From Ancistrus triradiatus (Eukaryota > Chordata > Actinopteri > Siluriformes > Loricariidae): a stretch of DNA of 64,000 nt. Shown one piece after another: positions 52,196 to 63,754 of this stretch (the stretch's first letter is position 1; each line of letters opens with the position of its first letter). Position numbers and translations under genes: made by a program. The stretch covers positions 1 through 64,000 of the forward strand of contig JAJAGP010000345.1 in NCBI GenBank assembly GCA_025084515.1, written 5' to 3'. The notes beneath the pieces were generated by a model. The model saw nothing but the letters and a program-made list of their open reading frames with translations, made no database searches and was not told the DNA's origin.

Positions 52196-52640
52196 TCTTC
52201 TACCTGTTCCCTGTTCTCACTACAGATCACAATGTCGTCTGCAAACATCATAGTCCACGGCGATTCCTGTCTGACCTCATCTGTTAGTCTGTCCATCACC
52301 AGAGCAAATAAGAAGGGACTCAGGGCCGATCCTTGATGCAGTCCCACCCCTACCTTGAAGCTATCTGTCACTCCTACAGCACATCTCACTGCTGTCGCGC
52401 TGTTGTCATAAATGTCCTGCACTAATCTAACATACTTTTCAGCCACTCTAGACTTCCTCATACACCACCACAGTTCCTCCCTTGGCACCCTGTCATAAGC
52501 TTTCTCCAAATCCACAAAGATGCAGTGTAGCTCTTTCTTACCATCTCTATACTTCTCCATCAGCAGTCTCAAAGCAAAAATCGCATCCATGGTGCTCTGC
52601 CTTGGCATGAAACCATACTGTTGTTCACACACTGTCTTCT
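52196..52640 (-). mobile_element. LINE reverse transcriptase fragment
   Basis: The minus strand is open for about 145 codons with RT motifs in order: EQQYGFMPRQSTMDAIFAL, FVDLEKAYDRVPRE, GLHQGSALSPFLF and the catalytic box FADD (about 52230-52245). The (F/Y)ADD box and HQGS.LSP are typical of RTE-like elements. The downstream part is lost in the gap, and the 5' part ends near 52640. Confidence 0.88.
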
Positions 52641-52830
52641 CCGGTCACTTGTATTTGTTTACAAGCCAGTCTTGCCTGGACCGATATGGCGGACGCGTTA
52701 ACGCGTCGCAGCAACGAGCCGAAGCAGCCGATGCGGCATTCTTTGAAGTCACCAGCAACACACTTATTAACTAGTGCTTTTGTAAAGTAATAACTTATAT
52801 TAACAGTAAATCAGGGCCTCATTGATTACA
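52641..52830 (+). other. CpG-dense segment with a short ATG frame
   Basis: Bases 52670-52745 hold many CpGs, unlike the neighbours. They include a 16-base perfect palindrome GACGCGTTAACGCGTC (52692-52707) and an ATG at 52686 in good context opening 34 codons. It may be part of a promoter or first exon, or the 5' end of the neighbouring LINE. No splice donor is convincing. Confidence 0.25.
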
Positions 52831-54044
52831 TACTCTCCCTTTGGATAGCTGTATTAAAAATAATCATGTCATTAACTCATCCTGTCACATTCACGTTCTT
52901 GTGATACATTTTCGGGTTCATTCTGTAGTTGTGTAATAGAATAAATATCATATATCAAGCTTTATTTAAAGGATTTCTTTATTCAAAATAAAAATTCCTG
53001 TCATTTATACATGGCTATAATCACCGAGATTAGTTCGTTGGAATCAACCAGAGTCTCACACCTGATAATACCAGGCTTCTGCCACAAGAGGGAACTAAAG
53101 CACACTGTCACTGCCGTCCTTGCTGAAATTGTTCCGTGTAAACTGAACGTGTAAAAAAGCGCGGGTAAATCATGTTTTGTTGATTTTTCTGAATGAAAAG
53201 ACAATAACAGCTTCTTCACGGAGAGAAATTAAATATGGCATATTTCTTAACATTGTAATGAACGTTTAACAAGTCAGTGAAGTTCTGAAACCTACCCAAA
53301 AACACTGCCCAAACATGTGGCGAATTTAGCATAAAACTGTGAACAAACTCTTACTGATATTCCTGTGTAATACAAAGAATTATATTTACTTGTAAAATGA
53401 AACACAGAACAGCAGACCGACATATGTTGCGGTTTGGACACTGACACGCTGGTCAACCAGTTTTAAATGCAAGATCGTTCATGTTCACCAGTTAAAACAT
53501 CACAAGACCAATACTAACCATCACAAAACAACTTAATCCGACATGGAAGAAGTATTTTTAAAGTGTCATATGCTGTGACAATACGTACAACTATTATCAG
53601 CACCATTAACCAAGACTCTGACTGTGTCCCCACTGGTTTGCATCCTAGGCGCGGTGAGGTTTCGATTGCGTTTAGACTCTGAATTGTGAGGCATTTCCTC
53701 ACTTATGGGAAAGGTTGCCATGTCCACCAGGTAAAAGGTCCTGATTCTGTCCGTGTTCTGCCAGCCTATATGTCCTGGTTACACCAGCTAACATGTCTTG
53801 ATTCTTTCCACATTCGGTTCAGCGGATGGTTAGTTAGAGAGGTCAACTGAGAATGGGCATATTGGTTTGAGCTGACAGAACGGCTACGCTGAGTCAGATG
53901 ACCACTCTGTACAATTGTGGTGAGTAAAAAGCATCTCAGAATGCAAAACACGTCAAACCTTGTGTCTGATGAGCTAAATCAGCAGAACATGACGCTGACT
54001 TCCACTTCTGTAAGCCGAGAACATATAGCTGAGACTGCAATGTC
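52831..54044. other. Noncoding, nothing recognised
   Basis: No ABC transporter exon and no clear repeat. The phrase TTGTTGATTTT.TGAATGAAAAG occurs here (about 53173-53200) and again near 55110, so an old dispersed repeat is likely. Confidence 0.35.
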
Positions 54045-54530
54045 CACAGGCTTACCAAAACTGGACAGCTGAAGACTGTAAAAACTTAGCCTGGTATGAT
54101 GAATCTGGATTTCTTCTGAGGGACACAGATGGTGGGGTCACCAACAACATGAATCCATGGATGCAACTTGCTTGGGTCAACAGTCCTGGCTGATGGAGTT
54201 GGTGTAATGGTTTGGGGAATGTTTTCTTGGCACATTTGGACGTGTTAATACCAGTCAATCATCAATTAGAGGTCACAGTGTGTTTGAGTATTGTTGCTGA
54301 ACATCAATTCATGACCACAATTTACCCACATTCTAATGGCTACTTCTAGCATGATTATGCACAATGACAGGAAGAAAAAGTCACCTCAAACTGGTGTCAT
54401 AAGCACGATGATGAGTTCAGTGTTATTGAGTGGCCTTCCCAGTAACTGGAACTGAATCCAATGGAACACCTTTGGGATGTGGTAGAACAGGAAATGATTT
54501 GGAGTATGAAAAATCTGTAGGAATTACATC
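54045..54530 (+). mobile_element. Decayed Tc1/mariner-type transposase
   Basis: Plus-strand pieces read TYQNWTAEDCKNLAWYDESG (catalytic Asp region) and, after stops and shifts, DDEFSVIEWPSQ with LELNPMEHLWDVVEQE, which carries the final Glu. No intact termini. Older than the 42-47 kb copies. Confidence 0.65.
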
Positions 54531-55620
54531 ATAATACAATAGTGTCAAATGTGGAACAGAATGTCAGCCCTGTTTAGAAATGTTTCCATCATCATGTGGA
54601 TTCCATGCCATGAAGTAATGAGGCAGCTTAGAGAGCAATGAGAGTCCCTAACCAGTATTAGTATAGCTTTATTATATCCATAGCCATAGCCATGTAATTA
54701 GTAGTGATATACTCTGTGGTTTTGGGACACAGTTGTTTGTGTGTTGTGTTTTTATGCGGACTGAGTTTATCTATGTTGAAGATTTCGTTTGTGAGTAGTT
54801 AATGAGAAAGGGTAGTAGCTAAGGTTAAGCAATTCAAGAGGGTTTATAAAGTTTCTCCAACTCCATGCAGCCTGCCTAATTGGTGGCTTTCCAATACTTG
54901 CCTGCAATTCACTTGCTGTGAGTGGGTGTGGTTAATGTTGGATAACAGTTGCACAATCTTGCAAGTGAAACCTTGCTGTTTGACACAGCCTAGTGTGATA
55001 ATCCTGTAATTGTGTAGGTTTGCAGGTGTAGGGTGAACAATCCTGATTCTCCATCTTGTGCCATTTTAGTATAACTTTGGGTGTCATTCAGGTCAACCGT
55101 CATGTATTTGTTGATTTTGTGAATGAAAAGAAATTAGAATAATCACATTTAAAACATTTAAAGAGCTACAAACCAATAATGAGTTAACTGAATTTTCTGG
55201 CTTTACAACAAAACACTAGTGGATCTGGAAAAGCGCTCACACCTTTCCTTGCTCAAGAATGTATGGTTTTGCAACCTTTAAATTTAAGATTGTTCCCAGC
55301 GGAGGTTAAGTTCTTTTTGGCGACCAGAGGTCCCCAAACAACTTTATATCTTCATATTAATATGTTTAATATAATTATATACATACAAATATAATTATTA
55401 GATTTAGTATATGTGTAGATAAATCATATGTAATTTTATTTGAAATAAATAAATCCACATTTCATGTGAATAGAGTATTTTTTCTGTTTAAAGTACACCA
55501 ATACTTTCCAGAGACTCTATCAGAAGGTCTGGGTTCAATCCTAAATGGAGCTTGCAATGTGAAGGTCGCGTAGTGCATTGAGGAAAAAAATGACACTGGG
55601 TGTTCGCTTCCAGTGCCATG
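54531..55620. other. Noncoding, nothing recognised
   Basis: AT-rich sequence; no exon, RNA gene or named repeat identified. Confidence 0.35.
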
Positions 55621-55628
55621 TTTGAGGA

Positions 55629-55790
55629 CTAATGGTCAATGCAATAGACTATGGACCAGAAGGTCCAGGATTCAAATCCCACATCTGTGAGGTGCCACTG
55701 TTGGGTCCTTAATCCACAATTGCTTGGATTTTAAGACTGTATCAGTTGTAAGCTGTTCTGGATAAAGGTATCTGCTAAATGACTAAATGT
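55629..55790 (+). mobile_element. tRNA-derived SINE
   Basis: Partial head, B box GATTCAAATCCC, TTGGGTCCTTAA, and tail TCTGCTAAATGACTAAATG; a diverged copy of the 8489 family. Confidence 0.8.
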
Positions 55791-56022
55791 TATCAACAAT
55801 AAATGGGTATGGTTACATATGGAAGGACATCTGGCATAAAACCTGTGGCAAATCTTATGTGTGGTAATCCACTGTGGGTCACTATAGCTTAGACCCCTTC
55901 CCAAACTCATAGGCATCTATAATCATCTGTCTTAAGATGTTAGACAGGTATTTTTTATCTATTATTCATTATTTATTTAAGTTGTGTTGCTTTGGTTGAT
56001 CTAAACTGCACCATGGGTATGT

Positions 56023-56350
56023 TTGACCAGTCTATTTGCACTCACTGTCCATTTTATCAGTTCCACTTACTATATAGAAGCACTTTGTAGTTCTATAATT
56101 ACATTATGTAGTCCATCTGTTTCTCTACATACTTTGTTCATCCTCTTTACTCTGTTCTCTAATGATCAGGACCCCCACAGGACCAGCTCAGATCAGATAC
56201 TACTTGGATGGTGGATCATTCTCAGCCCTGCGGTGACACCGATGTGGTGGTGGTGGTGCATGTTGTGCTGGTACAATTGGATCAGATACAGTAGTACTGC
56301 TGGAGTTTTTAAACACTTTTTTAGACACATCTGCCATATTAGTCCACGTT
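56023..56350 (-). mobile_element. Partial copy of the palindromic MITE family
   Basis: Starts CACTGTCCATTTTATCAG, passes GATCAGGACCCCCACAGG and CGGTGACACCGATGTGG, and ends beyond GCTGGAGTTTTTAAACAC, the same asymmetric segment found at 17640-17998 in reverse. Confidence 0.65.
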
Positions 56351-56439
56351 GTAGACGTAAAGTCAGAGACAGTAGCTTCTGTTATTGCACAGTTTGTGTT
56401 AGTCATCCTCTGATCCTTCATCTTTGCTCACAGGATGCT

Positions 56440-56610
56440 GGTGGCTGGACAGATGGGAGGTCTGGGAGTGGCTGGGGATTCCCCAGGATGAGCTGGTAGC
56501 AGTTGTGGTGGGACAGAGATGCCTGGGCTTCCTTTACTTGTCCTGTTGCAACCACGACCCTGAAATGGATAAGCAGAAAAGAAGATGAGATGAGATGATT
56601 ATGTGCAAAA
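56440..56610 (+). mobile_element. 3' end of a second LINE family
   Basis: In shifted frames it encodes the C-terminal ERLGIPQDEL-like and WAS..-like residues seen in reverse at 59950-60205, and it ends in a GATGAGATGAGATGA tail. Only the last 150 bases or so remain. Confidence 0.55.
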
Positions 56611-56799
56611 TTATATGTCACTGTGAAGACCAAGGATAAGGAGATCTAGTTTTGACCTTGCCTCACGATCGAACCCAGGATGGTACTGTGAGGCGACGGT
56701 GCTAGCCACCGAGCCACCATGCCACCCCTTCAATCCAGGTCTTGACGTTCCTAAATATTTGTATTCCTAAGATGACGTTTTTATTCATTTAACTAGTAG

Positions 56800-56958
56800 C
56801 ATAGTGGTTAAGGTACTGGACTATGGACCAGAAGATCCAAGGTTCAAATCCCACCAACCTGACACTGTTGAGTCCTTGAGAAATTGCCTTAACCCACAAT
56901 TACGTAGATTGTAAGACTCTATCAGTTGTAAGTCCCTCTGGATAAGGGTCTGCTAAAC
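56800..56958 (+). mobile_element. tRNA-derived SINE
   Basis: AGCATAGTGGTTAAGG (A box), GGTTCAAATCC (B box) and CTCTGGATAAGGGTCTGC tail. Diverged, with small deletions. Confidence 0.85.
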
Positions 56959-57120
56959 AACATACATGTGAATGTATTCCAAAAACTAAGAGACAACCAC
57001 TTTCCTTTTGGTTACTCAGGTTAAGGTTATGGTTGGGGTTAGAGTTAGGTGTGGCATTAATTATGTACATTTATCGTTATAGCCTATGTATGGAAAGTCC
57101 TCACCTTGATAGTGAGACAA

Positions 57121-57123
<3 letters not shown>

Positions 57124-57176
<53 letters not shown>
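57124..57176. repeat. (TG)n microsatellite
   Basis: About 26 uninterrupted units; a likely polymorphic marker. Confidence 0.97.
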
Positions 57177-57177
<1 letters not shown>

Positions 57178-57749
57178 TTAGGAGTGGTGACACAGGACAG
57201 GACGGGTGTTTCTCACCACTCAGGTGGAACAGGTAGCTGACAGTTTCACTCGTTCCCGGCATGCTGGGTCATGCACAGTCTCATGTCAGCACCATCACGC
57301 TAACTTAAACCTCTCAGAGTGACACAGGTGTAAGAGCAGTGACTCATCTTCACGTCACACCTGATTCTAACAGCAGAGAGACAAACTGGGCCATATGGCA
57401 CTGGTTTTAGAAAACGTGTTTTTAGAAGAAGTATTTGTATATAAATCTGTTCATATGCTTTATATTTTCATTCTTACTCCTGTTCTGTTTGTTTTTGGTC
57501 GTGATACATTTAGGTAGCTTTCAAACCATGACAACAAGATTGTGCCTAAAGCAGTAAGGTTGGTGTGGCACAATTCCGAAACCTAGCTTCAATCCCTGCT
57601 CTGTCTATGTTGTTTTATGTGGAGTACTGTTTATTTAGCTTACATCCACGCAGGCTTTCACTAAGTACTTTGGTTTTCTGCTGTGGATGAATGGATGGAT
57701 GGATGGCACAGATTAGTGTCATGCTACTGTTCAAGCCCAGCAATTCATG
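57177..57749. other. Noncoding, nothing recognised
   Basis: Includes a short (ATGG)n run near 57685-57705. No gene signal. Confidence 0.4.
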
Positions 57750-57980
57750 GAACTCCAGAGACTAGAAGGAAGGTGGAATCTTCTGTCGGCACTGAACAGT
57801 CATGGAAACTGGATGCATTATCTCAAAGCAGCTTTACAATTTTATGTTATCTTCTAGTATCTAGGTCCAACACCCAGATTGAGCCAGCCTAGGGTGACAG
57901 CGGCAAGGAAAAAGTCTAAACGTTATGAGGAAGAAACTTTGGTAGGACAAAGACTCAAAAACCTCCTTCGGCAGCTTAGA
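57750..57980 (-). repeat. Fish interspersed repeat, reverse copy of 11240-11530
   Basis: Contains TCTCAAAGCAGCTTTACAAT, AGCCTAGGGTGACAGCGGCA and GTTATGAGGAAGAAACTTTG, the reverse complement, diverged, of the 11240 block. Confidence 0.55.
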
Positions 57981-58261
57981 TGATATATGTTAGAATTAAA
58001 CTAAGTTATCTAAATAATAGTTTAAATAGACAGAAGCTAAATAAACAGAGAGTATACATATTTAACAAATATAATAATTAAAATAAAATATAATAATATG
58101 TAGACGACAGTTTTAGAGAAAATGTAATGTTATGAATAGTATGATAAAGTATAGAATATTAATCTAGAACATACAGGACAATAATGTAAATAAATAGAAA
58201 ATTGAATAAAATAAAATTATGATTATTGGTATCATGCAGTACTCAGAGTCAGTGAACACTA

Positions 58262-58430
58262 CCACAAAACCAACTGGTGATCAAGTGGGCCCCTGGTCTC
58301 TGGCCCTCAGGCCACCACTCAAACTCACACCTCCTTAGAGGTGGGATACGAACCAGGGTTACTCAGCATTGGGTGATCAACTCAACAGTTCTCTATCAAC
58401 TGAACCACTCTGACTGCTATCCTGCACTAA
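58262..58430 (-). repeat. tRNA-like SINE fragment
   Basis: The + strand shows GGTGGGATACGAACCAGG, the complement of a B-box-like GGTTCGTATCCCACC, followed by the complement of an A-box-like segment. Not the 8489 family. Confidence 0.4.
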
Positions 58431-58439
58431 GGTTTGTCT

Positions 58440-58660
58440 GTTGGTTTCAAACAGCATAGTGAAGCCCCCCTCAGGGCAGCCAGAGGGCGTGGGAACACTT
58501 TGTCACCAGTCAGTTTCATGGTAGCATTCCTTGAGTCGGGGTTCTGCCCCAGTTCCTTGTCATCTGTCTGTCTGTGTTGGGAATTCCCCCTTCCTTTGAG
58601 TCTCCAGAGCTCCCCAAGTCAGGTTAGTAGCATTTGCCTGACCAGGGGTGCCCCTGTGTG
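58440..58660 (+). repeat. Interspersed repeat, second copy of the 31318 block
   Basis: Shares CCCCCTTCCTTTGAGTCTCC, GAGCTCCCCAAGTC and AGGGGTGCCCCTG with 31318-31505. Class unknown. Confidence 0.45.
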
Positions 58661-59006
58661 ATGTTGCAAAATTTGGAATCAATAAGAGATTTCTTTGTTT
58701 CTGAAAGAAGTTTTTATTCAAGTTGCCATGGTAAATGGTTAAAAAGGAAAATAAACATAACTGAAAAAAGCAGAAGGTCCAGGTATTCAGCAGCACCAGA
58801 GTCTGTTGTTTAACAAACAAAAAACCTTCTGATCTACAGTTGGTGTATTTTTAATTAGTTCACACCAAATCGCAGTGCTCTCTGCAGAACGGAGGAAAAA
58901 GGAAAAAAGATGACCCTGGATTAAGAAGCTTTACAGTCATAGTATCAAAGAACATGGACACCGGATGGTGGATGAATGGGAAAGAGCAGAACTCCACCAA
59001 GTTCTT

Positions 59007-59200
59007 ACATTTACATTTACAACATTTAGCAGATGCCCTTATCAAGAGCGACTTACAACTGATACAGTCTTACAATCCAAGAAATTGTGGGTTAAGGGCC
59101 TTGCTCAATGACCCAACAGTGGCAGCTTGGCAGAGGTGGGATTTGAACCCTGGACCTTCTGGTCCATAGTCCAGTACCTTACCCGCTAGGCTACCACAGA
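59007..59200 (-). mobile_element. Complete SINE with target duplications
   Basis: Full-length reverse copy: tail ACATTTACATTTACAACATT first, head CTAGGCTACCACAG last. Perfect 10-bp direct repeats CCAAGTTCTT flank it (58997-59006 and 59201-59210), the mark of LINE-driven insertion. This defines the true ends of the family at about 194 bp. Confidence 0.93.
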
Positions 59201-59949
59201 CCAAGTTCTTGTGGGATGTGCTCATACTAATGATCAGAGAAAATGAACCACAAGCCTCTTCCACAAACCACCACACCTCTAGGAAGAAACGAAAAACGTT
59301 AGATAAAGTATATGAACACGCCCTTGTAGAAACTCGTCAGCAGTCTGTCAAAAACAGCACACTTAGACCTCTTTGTTCTCATTTCTGTTTACCCTTCAAG
59401 CAGCGACACAGATGCCATTCAAACCTCTGACTAATATACAGAGAATTCTGTTAGACGCATTTCTATAACCTATTAGACCAAAGCGACAACAGATTATCAC
59501 ATCTGATAGAGCACCACATGGTCCAACACAGGAAAGCCCGATTGTTACCACAGGAAGTTTCTGGCCTTTAGTTTCCTTCAGAGCTTCTAAGCAGAAGAGA
59601 CAGTAGTGGTGAGAGTGGTTTTCAGAAGTGGGGCGAATGTCTGCAAGACAAAACCGCAGATAGAGATGAAAACAAACAAAATAACGATTACAAGCAACAG
59701 CTTAAAGGGCTTAAAATAGAACCTGAAAGTCTTACAGTAGCAGCGGTAGCTGCTTCGATTTCATCAGTAATCAGACATGATTTATTAAACATCCCTCCAC
59801 TCATATAAGTCTAAAACTATGTCTGTAGTGACTGAAAACAGTAGGGATAAGTAATAAAGATAATCAACTAGAGAGAAACCGAACACTCCAACATCACCAA
59901 ATGATGTATAGTCCGTTTACTTTTGGATATGAGACACCTTTCTTTTTTG
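59201..59949. other. Noncoding, nothing recognised
   Basis: No exon or clear repeat beyond the SINE duplication at its left edge. Confidence 0.4.
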
Positions 59950-60205
59950 CTTGTAATAATTCAGTCACTTATAAATCATCATCATCTGCTTCTTGTTCTC
60001 TGCTTATAGATTTCAGGGTTGCACTGGCAGCAGGGCAAGCAGTCCAGGCATCTCTGTCCCCCACAACTTCTTCCAGCTTCTCTTTGGGGATCCCCAGCCG
60101 CTCACAGGCCAGCCGGAAGATGTAATCCCACCAGTGGGTCCTGGACCTACCCTGGGGTCGTCCAGTACACATCCTTATCAGATGCCCGAACCACCTCAAC
60201 TGGCT
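59950..60205 (-). mobile_element. LINE 3' end
   Basis: A minus-strand frame of 76 codons reads MRWFGHLIRMCTGRPQGRSR, WWDYIFRLACERLGIPKEKL and EEVVGDRDAWTACPAASATL. This is a LINE C-terminus distinct from the RTE copies at 7857 and 20865. It is followed by an (ATG)n-like tail (ATCATCATC on the + strand near 59978). 5'-truncated. Confidence 0.8.
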
Positions 60206-60989
60206 CCTGTCAACGCAAAGGAGCAGTGATTCTAATCTAATTGGGATCTAGCGCTCTACCAACGGAGCTGGTTCGTATCCTAACTCTGGGGAGGTGATGA
60301 TTGTTCCCTGTCGTGTGTCCCTTGCGAATTCCGTTCCGTTCTGATATCCTCTGTTCATGAATATTTTTCTCGACCTTCGAACTTCTAAGTTTCAGGCCCA
60401 GGGTTGGGGCAGTGGTAGTCCAAGCAGGCCATGTCTGCTCTCACCTTACAATTTGGTTGAACACCTCCACTTTTTGTCTGCTGTGCAGACAAATCTGACA
60501 AAGCAAAATTCAGATACCTAAAGATTTTCCGGATTAACTGCAAACGTATTTGAGAGGGTGTAATGGTGTCTGATACCACTTATAAGAAATTATTGTGTTG
60601 AAACTGTTCTACATTGTTTTATGTCATGAGTTCCATTTCTTTCACCAGACAGAATGAAGCGACAGTGCTGATCTAGTAAATGCAATTTAATCACTTCCAC
60701 ACAACCTGTATCTGTGTAGCTGTACTTATCTATCCACCCATGTCAAGGCCATACTGCATTTGCATTGTTAAATGTGTTTTGAGGTGTTGGGTTGTAGAAG
60801 TACACTGTTATATGTACATAACAATGTTTTAGGAATACATATAAATATATATATATATATTCGTAAATTTCTGTTGTCAATTCTCAGTATGGGGAATTGA
60901 GTGCAGACTGATCAGATTGATGTTTATATATGTACATACAGACATATATATGTATATATATATATAGCAGTCCAGGAAATGTGACAGGT

Positions 60990-61049
<60 letters not shown>

Positions 61050-61130
61050 GCATTAAGGACAGGAGTAGATTGTAGGACTACAGTTTGTGCCTCCCTCTGC
61101 GTATGGAGTTTCTGATCACATGACCGAAAG
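60206..61130. other. Noncoding upstream region
   Basis: Contains AT-rich tracts, the CA microsatellite listed separately, and no exon. It lies upstream of the first exon at 61486. Confidence 0.4.
60991..61046. repeat. (CA)n microsatellite
   Basis: Twenty-eight uninterrupted CA units, about 440 bases before the start codon at 61486. Confidence 0.97.
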
Positions 61131-61485
61131 TGGCCGATTCGGGCTGGATCAGAGGGAAAGCGGTCCAACTAAACTGGGCTCTGTTTTCCCAAATCTGATT
61201 TTATTCCAACTTTTTTTTTTTTTTAATTAATTTTCGGATAGATTTCATCTTTGTGTAAATAACACTTTTTGTGCATACTGGAGGAATGTGGGCAGAAGAA
61301 GTTTGATCAGCCGCCGATGTGGAGATTGGCAAGCTGAAACAGAGCCATGGATAATCCACAACGACTTTATTTCATTCTTCAGATCGGAAAATAAACCGAA
61401 TCGATCCGAAGTGCTGCATTTGGGGACTTTCTGGGACGTTTCGGCTCCTCTTTGCTCTTTTTGATTCAAAGTTTGAGAGGGCAAA
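61131..61485 (+). promoter_or_regulatory. Putative promoter and 5' UTR of an unidentified gene
   Basis: Moderately CpG-containing sequence without repeats, apart from a poly-T run at about 61211-61225. It leads into an ATG in Kozak-like context (AAAATGG). The transcription start cannot be fixed. Confidence 0.4.
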
Positions 61486-61506
61486 ATGGCGGCCGAGTCC
61501 GTGCAG
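61486..61506 (+). CDS. First coding exon of an unidentified gene
   Basis: ATGGCGGCCGAG opens seven codons, MAAESVQ, and ends in CAG/GTAAGA, a strong donor in phase 0. The ATGGCGGC start is common in broadly expressed vertebrate genes. The next exon is not visible in the remaining 2.5 kb, and seven residues are too few to name the gene. It is not abca5: the frame, start codon and position do not fit. Confidence 0.6.
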
Positions 61507-62356
61507 GTAAGAAAACTTAAATCTGTCAGGATAAGCAAGTTTTTATTCTTGCTAACAGCGTCGATTGACACACGTTTGCATTTTATTTGGAACAGAGCTA
61601 ATCCGGGGTTTATATTGTATCACGTTTACGTATAGTAGTTGCGGTTTTCCCAGGGGAGCTTACGAGGCCTGTAGGAAATAAGTTTCAAATCCTGAATCGA
61701 TCCATAGTCGCTATTTAGGTGTACTACATAGGGAATGTCGCGGTTGCGCCCTGCACACTGTGTAGTGCACTCTGTGTCCAGCGGGAGTTTTAATGGGATT
61801 CAACCAAATGAAGTAGAAACCAACTGTTGCTTCAGTACTGGGATTTAATCCTTCTGTTGAGACCAAAATGAATTTGTCAGACTGCTGAAATATATTTACG
61901 TAAAAGGGACATTTTATACATTTTGTATTTCATACATAGATTGTTTAAATGCTAAAATTGTGGTGCGATAACGTAACTTCACATTGAGATATTTTCCGTT
62001 TTGTTCACTTTGGCCTATAAAATGAATTGTTTACATATAACCGTTGTGGTTTTGTTTGGTTAGAAGCGTATTTTGGGGGCTTTTGACAGCATGTCGGTCT
62101 GCTGTCCCACCCATGAGCAGTACTGATTCTTTATAGCTGAGGTAATGTGAAAAAGCCCTGACTACATAACTCGCAAACAAAATGCCACAAAGGCGTAATT
62201 TGCCTGTTACTTGTTTGCATAAAAGCTTTTCTATCGTGTATTAAAGCCCGTTTCCTCATTAGAGCCAGCTAAATGTTTTCACGGTCCCATAAAGTCCTTT
62301 TATGTCTGTGTTGTCTTTGGGATATAGCAATCAGATTTCAATCTGACTGACTACAA
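61507..62356. other. First intron of the unidentified gene
   Basis: Noncoding, no repeat recognised in the first 850 bases, consistent with intronic sequence near a promoter. Confidence 0.35.
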
Positions 62357-62512
62357 GTGGGACTGTGGTAGCCTGCTCTGCAAAGGCACTGGATCAGAAT
62401 GTCCAGGGTTCAGATCCCACCTCTGGCTCTGCTGGGTCGTTGAGCAAAACCCACAGTTGCTTGGGTTGTACGATTGTACCTTAAGAGCCTCTGCTAAATG
62501 TCTTAAATGTAG
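62357..62512 (+). mobile_element. tRNA-derived SINE, diverged
   Basis: GGGACTGTGGTAGCCTGC head, GGGTTCAGATCCC B box, CTCTGCTAAATGTCTTAAATG end; small internal deletions. Confidence 0.8.
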
Positions 62513-62769
62513 TTATATTTGACTGATGTTTTAATGACTGTGTTTAAAAACATAGCTGTAGTGATGGTGTTTTAAGCTAATGGGTGTCTTGTTCATGTCA
62601 GTCAACGTAACACTTGTTCACAGCATACAATAGTGCCGGTGTAACTTATTCAAATCCAACCCGATACAGATCAGCGTTTTGCATTCAGTATCTGGTACCA
62701 AGACTGAACAGAAAGTGGTCCAGCTGCAAGTCCTCTCGCTGATAAGCAGGCTCCACTCTTGGGATGAGA

Positions 62770-62915
62770 ATGGCTCAGTATTTAAGCATTTGGAGTACTC
62801 AGAAGGTTGTGAGTTTAAATCCCGAATCTGCCAAGGTGCCACTGTTGGGCTTCTGAACAAGGTCATTAACCTTCAGGCGCTGGGCTCAGGACAAGGACGG
62901 CTGAATGCTGTAAAT
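62770..62915 (+). mobile_element. Second SINE type
   Basis: Different tRNA-like head (ATGGCTCAGTATTTAAGC; GAGTTTAAATCCCGAATC) joined to the shared body GTGCCACTGTTGGGC and tail GAATGCTGTAAATG. It has the same 3' part as the 8489 family with another promoter region. Confidence 0.65.
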
Positions 62916-63229
62916 GTTCAACCCTGAAGCTTAGGACGTTCTTGACTACACGCTCTCAGTATACAGTGATAATATGATTTCAATAAAATATTCATTTTCC
63001 TGCTGAAGAATGAAACCATGACAAGTGAATCCGTTGGACTTTTTGTGGCCAATAAAACAGGATTGTTCTACAAATTGACTTGAGGATTTGTTAAAGTTAT
63101 TAAAAGCTGCAGGTTTCATACCAGCTCTGGGTGACTTTGCTGTTCCTTGGTTTAGTATAGTTAGAGCGTCTAATAATAATGGTCTGTAATTATTGTTCGG
63201 GCTTTGACGGCTATTTCCAGAGAACACAA

Positions 63230-63370
63230 GGTGCTGGTGGAGCCTGGATGGCGACGCCAGTCCAGAGCAGGACTGGGTAGTGGTCGCAATTGCAGTGCTG
63301 AGGATGATCCCTCAACTGACTTGATCCCAGTGGTGAGCTAGTATATTAAACTGCTGTGCCACCTGAGCAC
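63230..63370 (-). repeat. SINE-like fragment
   Basis: Reads TGATCCCAGTGGTGAGCTAG and CTGCTGTGCCACCTGAGCAC, the complement of a tRNA-like GTGCTCAGGTGGCACAGC head. Boundaries approximate. Confidence 0.45.
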
Positions 63371-63754
63371 CCATTCAGACTTCTTTTATTTGTAAATACA
63401 AGGAAGTTAACACAATCTGTGTGGGAACCAAACAGAAATCTGATATTTCTGCAAGTGATACTGAAGCAGTAACATTTCTCAAACGTTTGCACGTGCCACA
63501 AACAAAGACGAAACACCCCTATTGACAAAGATGGCTTTCACTTTAAAACAAAAACAGAAAGTGGTGACATCGTGTGCGTTTACATGCACTTAATAAATCG
63601 TTCATAGTCGGATACTTCGGTCTAGAAATCGGATTGGGAATCGGACAACAAGAGCAGGATTTTACCCTGGTAATTGTGCCACCACAATCCCAGATAGAGG
63701 CAGATAATCACTGCTCGTGAGGTTTGAAAAACACAAATTTAAATACAAATGAAG

